This document shows positions 53,606 through 63,035 of a stretch of DNA of 64,000 nucleotides, in pieces. How positions within the stretch are numbered: the first letter of the stretch is position 1; each line of letters begins with the position of its first letter. Position numbers and translations under genes: made by a program. The DNA is from Aeoliella mucimassa (GTDB lineage Bacteria > Planctomycetota > Planctomycetia > Pirellulales > Lacipirellulaceae): assembly GCF_007748035.1 (NCBI RefSeq), contig NZ_CP036278.1:4216001-4280000 (forward strand). The letters are read 5' to 3'. Below the pieces are notes generated by a model. It saw only the letters and a program-made list of their open reading frames with translations. It searched no databases and was not told where the DNA came from.

Positions 53606-54484
53606 TCAAGCGGATTTCCGCTGACCGACTTCTTGCTCGTGGGCAAGCAATGCTTCCACAAGCTCGGCATTTAGCTGGTGACCACTACGGTAACCAACGA
53701 TGTGCCCAACGATCGGACGACCGGCCAAGGCCAGATCGCCAACCACATCGAGCACCTTGTGCCGAACACATTCGTCGGGGTATCGCAGCGGGTTCTCCAT
53801 CGGACCGTCTGCATCGAAGATCAGCAGATCCTGAGGAGTCACCCGAGTTCCTTTGCCCATCGCCACCAAGGCGTCGGCTTCTTCGCGTAGCACAAACGTA
53901 CGGGCCGCAGCCAGTTCGTAGCGGAACTGCTCGGGGGAGATTTCCGCCGCGAACGATTGCCGCCCAATCGCGTTGCTGGGGCCATAGTCGAGATGGAACT
54001 CGATGGAGAGCCCATTGCTATTGGTGGGTTGAGCTTCAATCCACTTGTGCTCGTTGCCCACTCGCGTAGCTCGCGTGACCACCAGCGGACGCGTTGGCGT
54101 CGACTGCACCACCACGCCAGCCATATCGAGAGCCTCGACAAACGCAGCGGCCGAACCGTCGCAGCCAGGCATCTCCTCGGCAGTCACCCAGACTTCACAG
54201 TTATCAATTTCGAGGCCGAAAAGAGCGGCCATCACGTGTTCAATCATCTCCACCCTCTTGTCGCCGTTTTTCATCACGGTTCGACGAGGGCGGTCTTCGC
54301 GGAAACTGAGCCCCACCGGAAATCGAGTGGGGGGGGCACCGTTCGCGGGAGCCAACACAAAAGTGACTCCACTACCAGGGGCGGCAGGCCGAAACTCTAC
54401 TCGGCAATCTTCGCCACTCCAGTAACCAAAACCTTCAACAGAGGCGGCACGAGCAACGGTGCGCTGATGGCGCAGAGGTATCAT
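53606..54484 (-). CDS. lpxC: UDP-3-O-acyl-N-acetylglucosamine deacetylase
   Basis: This 292-residue zinc amidase catalyses the committed step of lipid A synthesis. The Zn ligands are in place: H83 in MIEHVMAALFG, and H242 with D246 in ECVRHKVLDVVGD; the catalytic His is H269 in GYRSGHQLN. The two-domain repeat layout and length match stand-alone LpxC; there is no fused FabZ domain. GGGAGAT precedes the ATG. Together with lpxA and skp it shows that this planctomycete makes a lipid A-type outer membrane. Confidence 0.95.
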   Translation of the reverse strand: MIPLRHQRTVARAASVEGFGYWSGEDCRVEFRPAAPGSGVTFVLAPANGAPPTRFPVGLSFREDRPRRTVMKNGDKRVEMIEHVMAALFGLEIDNCEVWVTAEEMPGCDGSAAAFVEALDMAGVVVQSTPTRPLVVTRATRVGNEHKWIEAQPTNSNGLSIEFHLDYGPSNAIGRQSFAAEISPEQFRYELAAARTFVLREEADALVAMGKGTRVTPQDLLIFDADGPMENPLRYPDECVRHKVLDVVGDLALAGRPIVGHIVGYRSGHQLNAELVEALLAHEQEVGQRKSA

Positions 54485-54618
54485 CGCAGGTTATCTCCCA
54501 GGCGGGGAACTTGTCCGAGGTGGACAACAGTTCGGACTTCAACAAGGCACACAATCACCATTCACTTGGCCGAGTCTCCAGCAACCCTGGAGACCCGACC
54601 GCCCGTGAATTGGGAGCC

Positions 54619-55251
54619 TTACTGAGGCCGGGTTTGCCCGGGACGAAGTGCTGTCGCAGAAGCTCCATTGGAAGCACCACGATTGAGAATCGCCAACACG
54701 TTTTGAGTGATGTCGATACCATCGGAATAAACCACAGGCTTATTGATGTGCTTCAGAATATCGGCACTGCTCGAAGGATCAGGCTCAGCACTGCTGTACT
54801 TGAGCACCAGACCAATGTTCTGCTGCTTGGCGTACTGACCGATCACGCTCGAAATCTGCTGATAGGTTTGGAAGTAAACCGAGCTTTCACGCTCCATCAG
54901 GCTCTTGCTCAAACGATCCATCTCGAGAGCAAACGTAGCCTTGGCGCGGGCCAGTTCATCATCCTTCTGGCGGTATTCAGCAGTACCGGGCTTAAAGCTG
55001 TTGCGAGCTTCTTCCATCTTGATCAGGGCGTCACGCTTCGCCTTCATCTGAGCATCCACTTTTTGCATGTCGGCCTTCATTTGTTCCATGAGGGCTTTGA
55101 AAGCTTGATGCTCTTCAAAAATCTTGCTGATGTCGACAACAGCCACACCGTATTGGGCGGCTTTCGAAGTTGGGGTGCTTTGAGCTACGGCCGAGCTGTT
55201 AGCAATTCCAAACGCGAGGGCGGCCGCGACGGCCAAAGTCAGAGTCTTCAC
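54619..55251 (-). CDS. skp: Periplasmic chaperone of the OmpH/Skp family
   Basis: This 210-residue protein starts at GTG with AAGGAG upstream, has a signal peptide (LTLAVAAALAFGIANSSAVA, cleavage near AQS) and a Skp-like body: YGVAVVDISKIFEEHQAFKA, then long Lys/Glu-rich helices (ADMQKVDAQMKAKRDALIKM) and the C-terminal VLKYSSAEPDPSSSADILKH. Skp trimers escort unfolded outer-membrane proteins across the periplasm. It is the first gene of the run leading into lpxC; bamA, often adjacent, is not in this window. The C-terminal Asn/Ala/Thr-rich extension is longer than in E. coli Skp. Confidence 0.9.
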   Translation of the reverse strand: MKTLTLAVAAALAFGIANSSAVAQSTPTSKAAQYGVAVVDISKIFEEHQAFKALMEQMKADMQKVDAQMKAKRDALIKMEEARNSFKPGTAEYRQKDDELARAKATFALEMDRLSKSLMERESSVYFQTYQQISSVIGQYAKQQNIGLVLKYSSAEPDPSSSADILKHINKPVVYSDGIDITQNVLAILNRGASNGASATALRPGQTRPQ

Positions 55252-55479
55252 GTCAGCACTCCTTGCTGGGATACGGGGTCATCCATGACCAATGCGAAAA
55301 AAATCGACCGAAACGGAGGTTGGTCCGGCCGGACAGTCAAGCGGGCGGTATTGTGCCGAGATCCGCCAAACGAGGCAAGACCATTTGTGAAGACTTTTGG
55401 AAAACCAACAACAACTTGAAGCCCCACCTTCAAGCCGGTTTACTGCTAGCAATCCCAAAAGGACGAAAGAGACTTTAAA

Positions 55480-57183
55480 TCACGGCCTCGAAGGGCCATC
55501 GGTCTGCTGATACTGAGGGCGTTCGGGAGCATACAGCACCTGATCGATTAGCTCGCTAGCATACCCATAGATGCGTCGCATGCCGGCAATATCGACCAAA
55601 TGAACGTCGTCACTGGGACGGTGGTAATCGTTGTGCAGTCCCGTAAAGAAGTGCAATACAGGGACGCCACGCGTGTAGAAACTCGCATGATCGCTCGGGC
55701 CAAGCCCGCCGGGCACGCACTGTAAATCAAAGCTGTGGTAGTTATTCACGTCGCGAACGAGCTGCGAAAACTCCTTGGCCGTATCGGTACCACTCATGAT
55801 CAAGCGATTGTCGGATAGCCGCCCGACCATGTCGAAATTGAACATCGCAACCGTGTTTTCCAGCGGTACCGCTGGATGATCCACGTAGAAACGACTCCCC
55901 ATCAACCCGCGCTCTTCGCCGGTGAAAGCGACGAACACCAGCCGGCGGGGAGGTGGCTCGGGCTGCGAGGCGTAGTGCCTGGCGAGTTCCAACATCATGG
56001 CCACGCCGGAAGCGTTGTCGTCGGCTCCGTTATGAATTTGGCCCTTAAAAGCGGTGTCGCCGCCGCGTCCGAGGTGATCGAAGTGGGCACCGATCACAAT
56101 CGCTTCGTCCGCGTGGGGCCCTTCCGCTTCGATTGTTGCGACCACGTTCATGGCCGTTACCTCTTGCCGAGTAATGTCGACATTGGCCACCATTCGCCAG
56201 CCGGAAAGCTCAAAACTACGGGGCTGCAGGTCGTCGTCGATGGAAACTTCGAGCTCCGCCAGACTTCCCCGGCCTGCTGCGGTAAAAAGCTGCTCCAGGG
56301 CATCGCGGGTCGCTACCATCACCGGCAAAAACGGCTCGCTGACCGCCTGTCCGGCTTGATCAAAAGGGAGCAGGTGCGAATTTACGGCCAACGCCATTGC
56401 TTTCAGCCGCGATTCGCGGTCGAGCATCGAATCCATGCGTTGGCCATGGATTTTCGTCTGGCTCGGTGTGGGTGCTGATTGGGCATTAAAGTTGTTCTGC
56501 TCTTGCAACAGCTTATCGTTCAGCGCGTCGATGCGCATCTCGTACCGTCGCCGCATCTCTTGCGTTTCATGCAGGTCGGTACAGAACACCACGGCTGCTG
56601 CCCCATGATCGATCGCGTTCTTTATCTTTCGCATGAACGGAGCGTGCTTCGACAGATTCAGCCCATCGAATTCGCTGTAGGGATCGTGCTGCTGCGGTTC
56701 GTGCCGCAAGACGATAACCGTTTTCCCTTGGACGTCGACGCCCGCGTAGTCGTCATAGTCCAACTCCGGAGCGGTGATGCCGTAGCCAACAAACACCAGG
56801 GGTGTATCGATTGCTCCCGCTCCTCCAATGGCTAGCGGACGAAAGTCGACATCCACCTTCCAGTCGATTCGCGATTGCTTCGCGTCGTTTGCGAAGACTG
56901 CGTGATTTGCGGAGCCTTGTTCCGAGTGCTGCACGTACGAAAACGGCTGGTACCGAACTGCGAGCCCTTTCTGATGAAATTGACCAACCAGATACTCGGC
57001 AACCAGGTCGATTTCCGGAGATCCCATGCCGCGACCGGCCATTCGATCGTCGGCCAGGTAGCGTACAACGTGCGCAAAACGATGTTCGAGATCTGTGGAT
57101 TCGTGCGCTCGCGTGCTTGCACTCGCCCCCGCGACCGCAAGCACTCCCCCCACGAGAAACCACTTTAAAACTAGGCTATCCAC
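55480..57183 (-). CDS. Secreted M28-family zinc aminopeptidase
   Basis: This 567-residue peptidase has an N-terminal signal (VLKWFLVGGVLAVAGASAS), a PA-type insert (VFVGYGITAPELDYDDYAGV) and a C-terminal M28 catalytic domain. The zinc ligands and acid are visible: IGAHFDHLG, GADDNASGVAM, FTGEERGLMGS, FNFDMVGRL and the final HNDYH. The start GTG 57183 (AGCGGA upstream) is preferred; in-frame codons far upstream exist, but that region is non-coding and TTG seven codons upstream is an alternative. It is likely periplasmic, degrading peptides for nutrition. The interval upstream (57184-57443) has no supportable feature. Confidence 0.88.
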   Translation of the reverse strand: MDSLVLKWFLVGGVLAVAGASASTRAHESTDLEHRFAHVVRYLADDRMAGRGMGSPEIDLVAEYLVGQFHQKGLAVRYQPFSYVQHSEQGSANHAVFANDAKQSRIDWKVDVDFRPLAIGGAGAIDTPLVFVGYGITAPELDYDDYAGVDVQGKTVIVLRHEPQQHDPYSEFDGLNLSKHAPFMRKIKNAIDHGAAAVVFCTDLHETQEMRRRYEMRIDALNDKLLQEQNNFNAQSAPTPSQTKIHGQRMDSMLDRESRLKAMALAVNSHLLPFDQAGQAVSEPFLPVMVATRDALEQLFTAAGRGSLAELEVSIDDDLQPRSFELSGWRMVANVDITRQEVTAMNVVATIEAEGPHADEAIVIGAHFDHLGRGGDTAFKGQIHNGADDNASGVAMMLELARHYASQPEPPPRRLVFVAFTGEERGLMGSRFYVDHPAVPLENTVAMFNFDMVGRLSDNRLIMSGTDTAKEFSQLVRDVNNYHSFDLQCVPGGLGPSDHASFYTRGVPVLHFFTGLHNDYHRPSDDVHLVDIAGMRRIYGYASELIDQVLYAPERPQYQQTDGPSRP

Positions 57184-57443
57184 GCTAAATTCCGCTTTCA
57201 ATCCATGTCTCAACGCTGTGCCCCACAGTTGTATGAAAGGAGGATAGCACACCATGCGCTTGCACGCATGTTCGTTTCTACGAAGTTCGTATGAAATTCG
57301 CTTTTGACACACAAGCGGCCGATCTCTATGCTTCCCATCCCGCCCGGCAAACAGCTTGCCAATGAGAACCTCTCCCCCCCGTTGAGTTACCCGTCCGCGA
57401 AGTCCAGCGCGGGCTTTACGCCTGGTTATCGGTAGAGTTTGCC

Positions 57444-57812
57444 ATGCCATCCGATCACGTGTTGATTGTCGACCAATCGTCAGAGTCTCGCGAAGTGCTA
57501 ACAGCACTGCTCGCCCGCACTGGCGCACTGACCATTGAAGCGTCGCGTGCGTGCGATGCACTATCGCTAGCGGAGCAACATCGGCCGCAACTGATTGTGC
57601 TAGATACCGACAGCGATTCGACCAGCAACCGCGAAGCCACCCGGGCTTTGACCGCCGCTGCCCGCCGCAACAACACCCCAATCGTTTTACTCGGTAAAAT
57701 TGCCGGGCAAGAAGTACCACAGAACCCCTCGGATCTGCTACCAAAACCCTACCACTACCGGCATTTGATCCGTAGAATTGAGGACGTTCTGGAGCAACGC
57801 CGCGCCGCCTAA
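57444..57812 (+). CDS. Stand-alone response-regulator receiver, degenerate
   Basis: This 122-residue CheY-like protein has the phospho-acceptor D54 (QLIVLDTDSDS), one acidic pocket residue D10 (HVLIVDQSS) and K101 (DLLPKPYHY). The second pocket acid is Gln and the conserved Thr/Ser at the end of beta-4 is Gly (IVLLGKIAG), so signalling may be weakened or phosphorylation-independent. It has no output domain. It lies 65 bases before the kinase gene, in the same orientation, suggesting the two act together. Confidence 0.9.
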   Translation: MPSDHVLIVDQSSESREVLTALLARTGALTIEASRACDALSLAEQHRPQLIVLDTDSDSTSNREATRALTAAARRNNTPIVLLGKIAGQEVPQNPSDLLPKPYHYRHLIRRIEDVLEQRRAA

Positions 57813-57877
57813 GGGTGGCTCGCAGGGTGTGGCTCCATTGTCCCACTCCTTGTCCCCCACACTGCTGGCTGGCTGAA

Positions 57878-59665
57878 GTGCCGAATTTTTTTGTCATTCA
57901 GGGCCGAGATCAAGGGTCGCGTTACGACCTGGATGGGCCAGTTGTCACCCTTGGTCGGGTGGCAAGCAACTCGATCCAGTTGCACGATACCGAAGTCTCT
58001 CGCGAGCATGCGATTCTGGAGCGCGAAGGCGACACCTACCGCTTCCGCGACCTCGGCAGCTCCAACGGCAGCTTCATCAACCGCCGAGCGGTGAACGAGC
58101 ACCTGCTCACCAGCGGCGATCAAATCCAGCTCGGGCGAACCCTGCTGCTCTACACCGGCACTCCGCTGGAGCGGCCCGACCTGAGCGAACAGATCAACAT
58201 CGTTGCGGCCGACCACAAGGACGACGAATCTCGCATTCTGCACGCGGTGTCGCAAAGCGATAGTAGCGACCTGCTGTCGGCTCCCTCCGACGATCAAGCC
58301 AGCCCCTGGCTCGCCCGGGCTCGCAGCAACCTGCAGATCATGTATCGCACCGCCTTGGCGGTGAGCCATACGCTCGATATCGACCAACTGCTCGCTCGCA
58401 TCATGGAGATGATCTTCGAGTGGGTCGACGCCGACCGCGGTTGCATCATGCTCAAGGACGAACTCAACGGGTCGTTGTCGCCGCGAGTTCGCCGCCATCG
58501 GCGCGGGGTGCAGACCGAAGACAAAATCACCATTAGTCAAACCATTCTCGATTACGTCGTCGAGCGCAATGAAGGGGTGCTCACCAGCAACGCTCGCGAC
58601 GACCAACGCTGGGACCCTGCCCAGAGCATCGTAAAGCTCGGCGTTCGCGAAGCGATTTGCGTTCCGATGCAAGGTCGCTACGACGTGGTCGGCGTGATCT
58701 ACATCGATACGTCGCTTTCTCCGCAGCGGATGCTGCAAGAACGAACTACCACCAAGTTCACGCAAGAACACCTGAAGCTGATGGTCGCTATCGCCCATCA
58801 AGCTGCGCTCGCGGTCGAGGATACCTCGTACTACAAAGCCATGGTGCAGGCCGAACGCCTGGCAGCGGTCGGACAAACCATCGCGTCGCTATCGCATCAT
58901 ATTAAGAACATCCTCCAAGGGGTTCGGGGTGGTAGCTACCTGATTGAACTTGCGATGCAGGATCACGCGAAGGCCGTGGAAGCCGGAGAGATGGATCCCG
59001 ACGACATGGCTCGCATGATGGACACCTTGCAAAAGGGCTGGAAAATTGTCGAACGCAACCAACAGCGGATCTCTGGGTTGGTGATGGACATGCTCACCTA
59101 CAGTAAGGAACGTGAGCCCGAACCGGTCGCGGCCGAACTCAACGACGTGGTCGCCGACGTGGTGGAACTCATGCAGGTGCGAGCAACCGAGCTAAGCACC
59201 GCTTTGATTTTCCGCCCCGACAACAACATTCCAACCTCGATGTTCGATCCCGAGGCGATCCATCGCGCGGTGCTGAACATTGTGACCAACGCCGTGGATG
59301 CATGCGACGACTGCGACCGCCGCGAAGTGACCGTGACGACGAAGTGGCACGATAAGCAAAAGCAAGCTTTCATCGAAGTCACCGACTCGGGCATTGGCAT
59401 CGCACCTGACGATATTGAAAACATCTTTACGGTTTTTGTAAGCGGCAAAGGTGGCCGCGGCACGGGGTTAGGTTTGCCGGTTAGTCAGAAGATCATGCAG
59501 GAACATGGCGGTACCATCCGCGTGGAGAGCGAACCTGGCAGCGGCAGCAAGTTCACGATGGAACTGCCGATGCAGAAGGCCACGCCTCCTAAGCAACCAA
59601 TCCTGACCGACGACGACTCCTCGGGCAGTAACATTCAAAGCCAGACCTTCGCACCTGGCACCTAG
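57878..59665 (+). CDS. FHA-GAF sensor histidine kinase
   Basis: The 595-residue protein has an N-terminal FHA domain (PNFFVIQGRDQGSRYDLDGP, LGRVASNSIQLHDTEVSREH, RFRDLGSSNGSFINRR), a GAF domain (~150-325; MEMIFEWVDADRGCIMLKDE to AVEDTSYYKAMV), a dimerisation helix with SHHIKNILQGVRGG (H340-H341) and an HATPase domain (NIVTNAVDACDD, VTDSGIGIAPDDIENIF, GKGGRGTGLGLPVSQ). It is probably cytoplasmic. FHA suggests cross-talk with Ser/Thr kinases. GTG 57878 opens the FHA domain in the usual way; GTG 57815 would add 21 odd residues. Confidence 0.92.
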   Translation: MPNFFVIQGRDQGSRYDLDGPVVTLGRVASNSIQLHDTEVSREHAILEREGDTYRFRDLGSSNGSFINRRAVNEHLLTSGDQIQLGRTLLLYTGTPLERPDLSEQINIVAADHKDDESRILHAVSQSDSSDLLSAPSDDQASPWLARARSNLQIMYRTALAVSHTLDIDQLLARIMEMIFEWVDADRGCIMLKDELNGSLSPRVRRHRRGVQTEDKITISQTILDYVVERNEGVLTSNARDDQRWDPAQSIVKLGVREAICVPMQGRYDVVGVIYIDTSLSPQRMLQERTTTKFTQEHLKLMVAIAHQAALAVEDTSYYKAMVQAERLAAVGQTIASLSHHIKNILQGVRGGSYLIELAMQDHAKAVEAGEMDPDDMARMMDTLQKGWKIVERNQQRISGLVMDMLTYSKEREPEPVAAELNDVVADVVELMQVRATELSTALIFRPDNNIPTSMFDPEAIHRAVLNIVTNAVDACDDCDRREVTVTTKWHDKQKQAFIEVTDSGIGIAPDDIENIFTVFVSGKGGRGTGLGLPVSQKIMQEHGGTIRVESEPGSGSKFTMELPMQKATPPKQPILTDDDSSGSNIQSQTFAPGT

Positions 59666-59704
59666 CCCTGCGAGCGCGACAGCACGACCGGCCAGTCGCT
59701 GTAT

Positions 59705-60382
59705 CTAATCTTGGATCGCGTCGCTGTTACCACGAATAAAAGGGTTGTTGAGTTTCTCGAAGCCGATGGTCGTTTCGGGACCATGCCCAGGATAGACAAT
59801 CGTCGGATCAGCCAGCGTGTAGAGTTTCTCGCGGATTGACTTCTCCATCGCCTGCGAGTCGCCATCGGGGAAGTCGGTGCGGCCGATTCCCTGGCAAAAC
59901 AGCATGTCGCCGCCAATCAGGATGGGCGTTTCCGGGTCGTCGATCACAAACACGATGTGCCCTGCCGAATGCCCGGGAGTCTCCAAAACCCGCATTTTAA
60001 GTCCGGCGGCCTCATAGGTGTCTCCCTCGGCGAGGGTCTGGTCGGCTTCGGGGCTGACGAATCCGTTACCGTAAAGCCCTGAGAGATTTGCCATGGGGTC
60101 GGTCAGCTTATACGCATCGCCATGTCCGATAATCAGCGGGCAGTCGGGCCACCGCTGCTTCATCGCTGCGTTTCCAGCAATATGGTCGATGTGTCCATGC
60201 GTATTGAGGATGGCCACGGGTGTCCGCTGCCAGCGTTCAAGTTTGCCAAATATCTTGTCGGCCTCCATTCCGGGGTCGACTACGACGCAATCCTCCCGTC
60301 CGGCAACGCCGATAAGGTAGGTATTCTCGTCGAATGGCATGGAAGCGACACGGATAATTTCGGGGGATTGCGTAGACTCCAA
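59705..60382 (-). CDS. MBL-fold metallo-hydrolase (GloB-like)
   Basis: The 225-residue protein shows the metallo-beta-lactamase motif THGHIDHIAGN (H62, H64, D66, H67), followed by ETPGHSAGHIVFVIDD, ILIGGDMLFCQGIGRTDFPD and YPGHGPETTIGFEK, which supply the remaining metal ligands. Length and motif order match the small hydroxyacylglutathione hydrolase-like group. The gene is single and converges with the kinase gene. Its substrate is unknown. Confidence 0.92.
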   Translation of the reverse strand: MESTQSPEIIRVASMPFDENTYLIGVAGREDCVVVDPGMEADKIFGKLERWQRTPVAILNTHGHIDHIAGNAAMKQRWPDCPLIIGHGDAYKLTDPMANLSGLYGNGFVSPEADQTLAEGDTYEAAGLKMRVLETPGHSAGHIVFVIDDPETPILIGGDMLFCQGIGRTDFPDGDSQAMEKSIREKLYTLADPTIVYPGHGPETTIGFEKLNNPFIRGNSDAIQD

Positions 60383-60631
60383 CGGTTGCGTCTCCCTTGA
60401 GGAATCGGATATTTAGTCATTTGGACCGGCGGGTACTATGGGGTAATATATTAATCCCACCCCAGGCTTAGCCGAAGGGTCGCTCGTAGGAGCCCTGCGG
60501 AAAGCCCCCCGCCGACAGGCACGATTGCTCTCGACACCATCGCAAAACATTGTCATAGAACGAGACCCAAGACTCGTTAGCTCGCCACCCCACACGCTGT
60601 CCCAGCGCGAACGCGAAGGGAGATCCCGAAC

Positions 60632-61546
60632 ATGAGTGCTAAACTCGCCCCACAACACCTGACCGCCATCCTGGCTTTGCTCACCGCTGCTCCGTTGCTT
60701 GCCAACGCACAAGAACAGCGTGGCACGAACATCACCGAACCAATCTTTCGGGTGGCCCGCGAGACGCCGGCCAAGCCGGTTTCGGCCCATGCGATCTCCG
60801 CCGAGGCGATGAAGGCCGCTGCCGACAAAGAGTTCTTTGATCTTACCCAGCAGGCCGGCGAGCATCCGCTGGCTCCCGCCAAGCGCTTTGCGGAGCGCGT
60901 TCGCGACCACATCGATACCAACGTGCAGGACTACAAGTGCCTGTTCATAAAGATGGAACGCATCGACGGCGTGATGCAAGACACCAGCTACATCGACATG
61001 CGTGTGTTGCAAGACCCATTTGCGGTGCACCTGGTGTTCCGCAGTCCTAAAAAGGGCCAGGAATGCTTGTACGTTGAAGGGCAGAACGACAACAAACTGC
61101 TCGCTCGCGGGAATGGCATGCTCAGCCTGGCCGGCGTGCTGCACCTCGACCCCAACGGCACTCGGGCCATGGACGGCAATCGCCACCCGATCACCATGGC
61201 CGGCATCAGCCACCTGACCGACAAGATGATCGAGATCGCGAACGACGACATGCGATATGGCGAGTGCGAGGTAAAAACGTACCTCGACGCCAAGCTCGAC
61301 AAGCGTCCTACCGTGATGGTCGAAATCATTCACCCAGTTCCTCGCAAGGAATTCAAGTTCCACAAGGCTCGTATCTACGTCGACAAAGAACTCCGCATCC
61401 CCGTCCGCTACGAAGCGTACGACTGGAAGCAGGACAAGAACGGCAAGCCGGAACTCACCGAACTCTATATGTATAGCCAAATCAAGCTGAACAACGGCTT
61501 CACTGCGGCCAACTTCAAAGAGTCGGACCCTGCGGTCTTCAAGTAA
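60632..61546 (+). CDS. DUF1571 secreted protein
   Basis: The 304-residue protein has a signal peptide (LTAILALLTAAPLLANAQ) and the DUF1571 body: VRDHIDTNVQDYKCLFIKME, YIDMRVLQDPFAVHLVFRSP, KKGQECLYVEG, and the terminal LYMYSQIKLNNGFTAANF. DUF1571 proteins are frequent in planctomycetes and thought to be envelope-located, but no activity is known. The fold may be related to LolA-type outer-membrane lipoprotein carriers. It stands alone, preceded by a 249-base gap without clear control sites. Confidence 0.85.
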   Translation: MSAKLAPQHLTAILALLTAAPLLANAQEQRGTNITEPIFRVARETPAKPVSAHAISAEAMKAAADKEFFDLTQQAGEHPLAPAKRFAERVRDHIDTNVQDYKCLFIKMERIDGVMQDTSYIDMRVLQDPFAVHLVFRSPKKGQECLYVEGQNDNKLLARGNGMLSLAGVLHLDPNGTRAMDGNRHPITMAGISHLTDKMIEIANDDMRYGECEVKTYLDAKLDKRPTVMVEIIHPVPRKEFKFHKARIYVDKELRIPVRYEAYDWKQDKNGKPELTELYMYSQIKLNNGFTAANFKESDPAVFK

Positions 61547-61593
61547 CCGTCGCTGAATGCAAGCTCCTGGCTGCTACGTTTTAATCGTTGGCC

Positions 61594-62898
61594 TTATTGG
61601 CCAATCGCGTACAGGTGCGTGGCCGTGCGGACGATGAACTCGCCGTCGACCACCGCCGGGGTGGCCATGTGCGAGCCATCGAGCTGGTTGGTGGCCAACT
61701 CGTCCCCCTTCGGACTGTTGGCATCAATCACCGTGGTGACTCCCTCGCGACTGAAGTAGTACAGCCGATTGTCGACTCGCAGGATCGATGCCGAGTAGTT
61801 GCCTGGCATCCGCTGCTTCCATAGCACTTTTTGCGTTGCGGTATCGATGCACTGCCCGATACCGTTGTCGCTCACCAGGTACAGCCGGCCTTCGTGCAGC
61901 AGCGGCGAAGGTTGCGTCGGCACCTGCTTCGAGTGCACCCAATCGGCGTCGCTTACGTCCCCTTCGCTCTTGTAGGGAATCGCCAGCAACTTTGTGCTGC
62001 CGAACCCGGTGCAGCAGTACACATGGTCGTCGTCGACCACTGGGCGGGGGACAATCGAGAACCCGCTGCCGTGGTCGTGCCGCCAGATTTCATGCCCATC
62101 CTCCGGGGCGTAAGCAATAATCCACTGCGCGCCGGGAATCACAATCTGCTTGGTCCCGTCGTTCTCCACCACCAGCGGGGTGCAATAACTCTTGCAGGTG
62201 TCGGGGTTCGTGCTCCGCAGCGGGGGACGATCTTGCTGCCACGCGGTTTTGCCAGTCTGCTTATCGACCGCCACAATAAATTGCTTGTCCGCACCATCGC
62301 AGGTGAGCACCAGCAGGTCGTCGCACATCACCGGCGAGCTGCCAGGCCCAACATAATGCTCGATTTCAAACACTCGTCGCCAGACGATGTCCAACGTTTG
62401 CGTGTCGAGACACACCGTTCCGTAGCGACCGAAATGACAATAGAGCTTACCCTGCTCAACAACCGGAGTCGGTGACGCGTAACTGTTGAGCGCGTGAATC
62501 GGATTCGGATTCTCCACGTGCACGAGTTCGACGTCGTGCACCAACTCGCCCGACCGACGATCGACGCAGATCGCCCGCAACGACAGCGCGCTGGCCTGAT
62601 CCAACTGCCCAGCGGGGGTTCCGCCGACACGTTCGATCTTGCTGCGATCGCCTTGCTTCTCGATGGCCGTGGTCATCCAGATCTGATTTCCCTCGACCAC
62701 CGGCGACGACCACCCGCGGCCCGGCAACGGAGTCTTCCAGCGGACTCCTTGCTGCTCGCTCCACTCCAGCGGAGCGGTTCCGACCACGTTGCCTTGTCCG
62801 TCGGGTCCACGGAACTGCGGCCACGTAGGCTCCTCGGCACCAAGCCGCGAAACACCAGCCAGAAGCAATCCCGTCACGAGAGCAGCGCGAAGCAACAT
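61594..62898 (-). CDS. Secreted PQQ-like beta-propeller protein
   Basis: The 434-residue product has a signal peptide (MLLRAALVTGLLLAGVSRLG, cleavage near GAE), then WPQFRGPDGQGNVVGTAPLE and repeated blades with G-W/A-S-S-P and V-x-x-x-G-x-L/I-Y motifs (SSPVVEGNQIWMTTA, ASPTPVVEQGKLYCHFG). This FRGPxxxG opening marks the planctomycete outer-membrane-assembly-like propeller proteins. No PQQ-binding catalytic site is visible. ATG 62898 is used because AAAGGAT precedes it; a longer frame reaches 62991 without support. Confidence 0.9.
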   Translation of the reverse strand: MLLRAALVTGLLLAGVSRLGAEEPTWPQFRGPDGQGNVVGTAPLEWSEQQGVRWKTPLPGRGWSSPVVEGNQIWMTTAIEKQGDRSKIERVGGTPAGQLDQASALSLRAICVDRRSGELVHDVELVHVENPNPIHALNSYASPTPVVEQGKLYCHFGRYGTVCLDTQTLDIVWRRVFEIEHYVGPGSSPVMCDDLLVLTCDGADKQFIVAVDKQTGKTAWQQDRPPLRSTNPDTCKSYCTPLVVENDGTKQIVIPGAQWIIAYAPEDGHEIWRHDHGSGFSIVPRPVVDDDHVYCCTGFGSTKLLAIPYKSEGDVSDADWVHSKQVPTQPSPLLHEGRLYLVSDNGIGQCIDTATQKVLWKQRMPGNYSASILRVDNRLYYFSREGVTTVIDANSPKGDELATNQLDGSHMATPAVVDGEFIVRTATHLYAIGQ

Positions 62899-63035
62899 AC
62901 GTATATCCTTTCGAGGAACCGAATTGGCGAACCGGAGGATTCTAGCACACTTGACGACTCGTCGGGTAACCGCGACCAAATTACAAAACACGATGCCCTG
63001 TCACCCTCGTCTGACAGCTAGCGAATCGCTCGGGC
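62899..63035. other. Spacer between the propeller gene and the large repeat
   Basis: This short A/T-mixed spacer should contain the promoter of the propeller gene on the minus strand. No specific element is identifiable. The following interval to 63778 is occupied mainly by repeat copy 3. Confidence 0.3.

Noticed and set aside
57184-57897. N-terminal extension of the M28 peptidase frame
   Set aside because: The frame is open upstream, but the sequence is Arg/Cys-rich, overlaps the receiver gene on the other strand, and the signal peptide starts at GTG 57183.
60413-61480. Minus-strand frame opposite the DUF1571 gene
   Set aside because: The plus-strand protein has a signal peptide and the DUF1571 pattern; the minus frame is a Val/His-rich shadow.
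61590-61630. Hairpin TTGGCC/GGCCAA at the end of the propeller gene as a terminator
   Set aside because: The stem is six bases, overlaps the stop codon and is followed only by a weak T-run, so it is not called.
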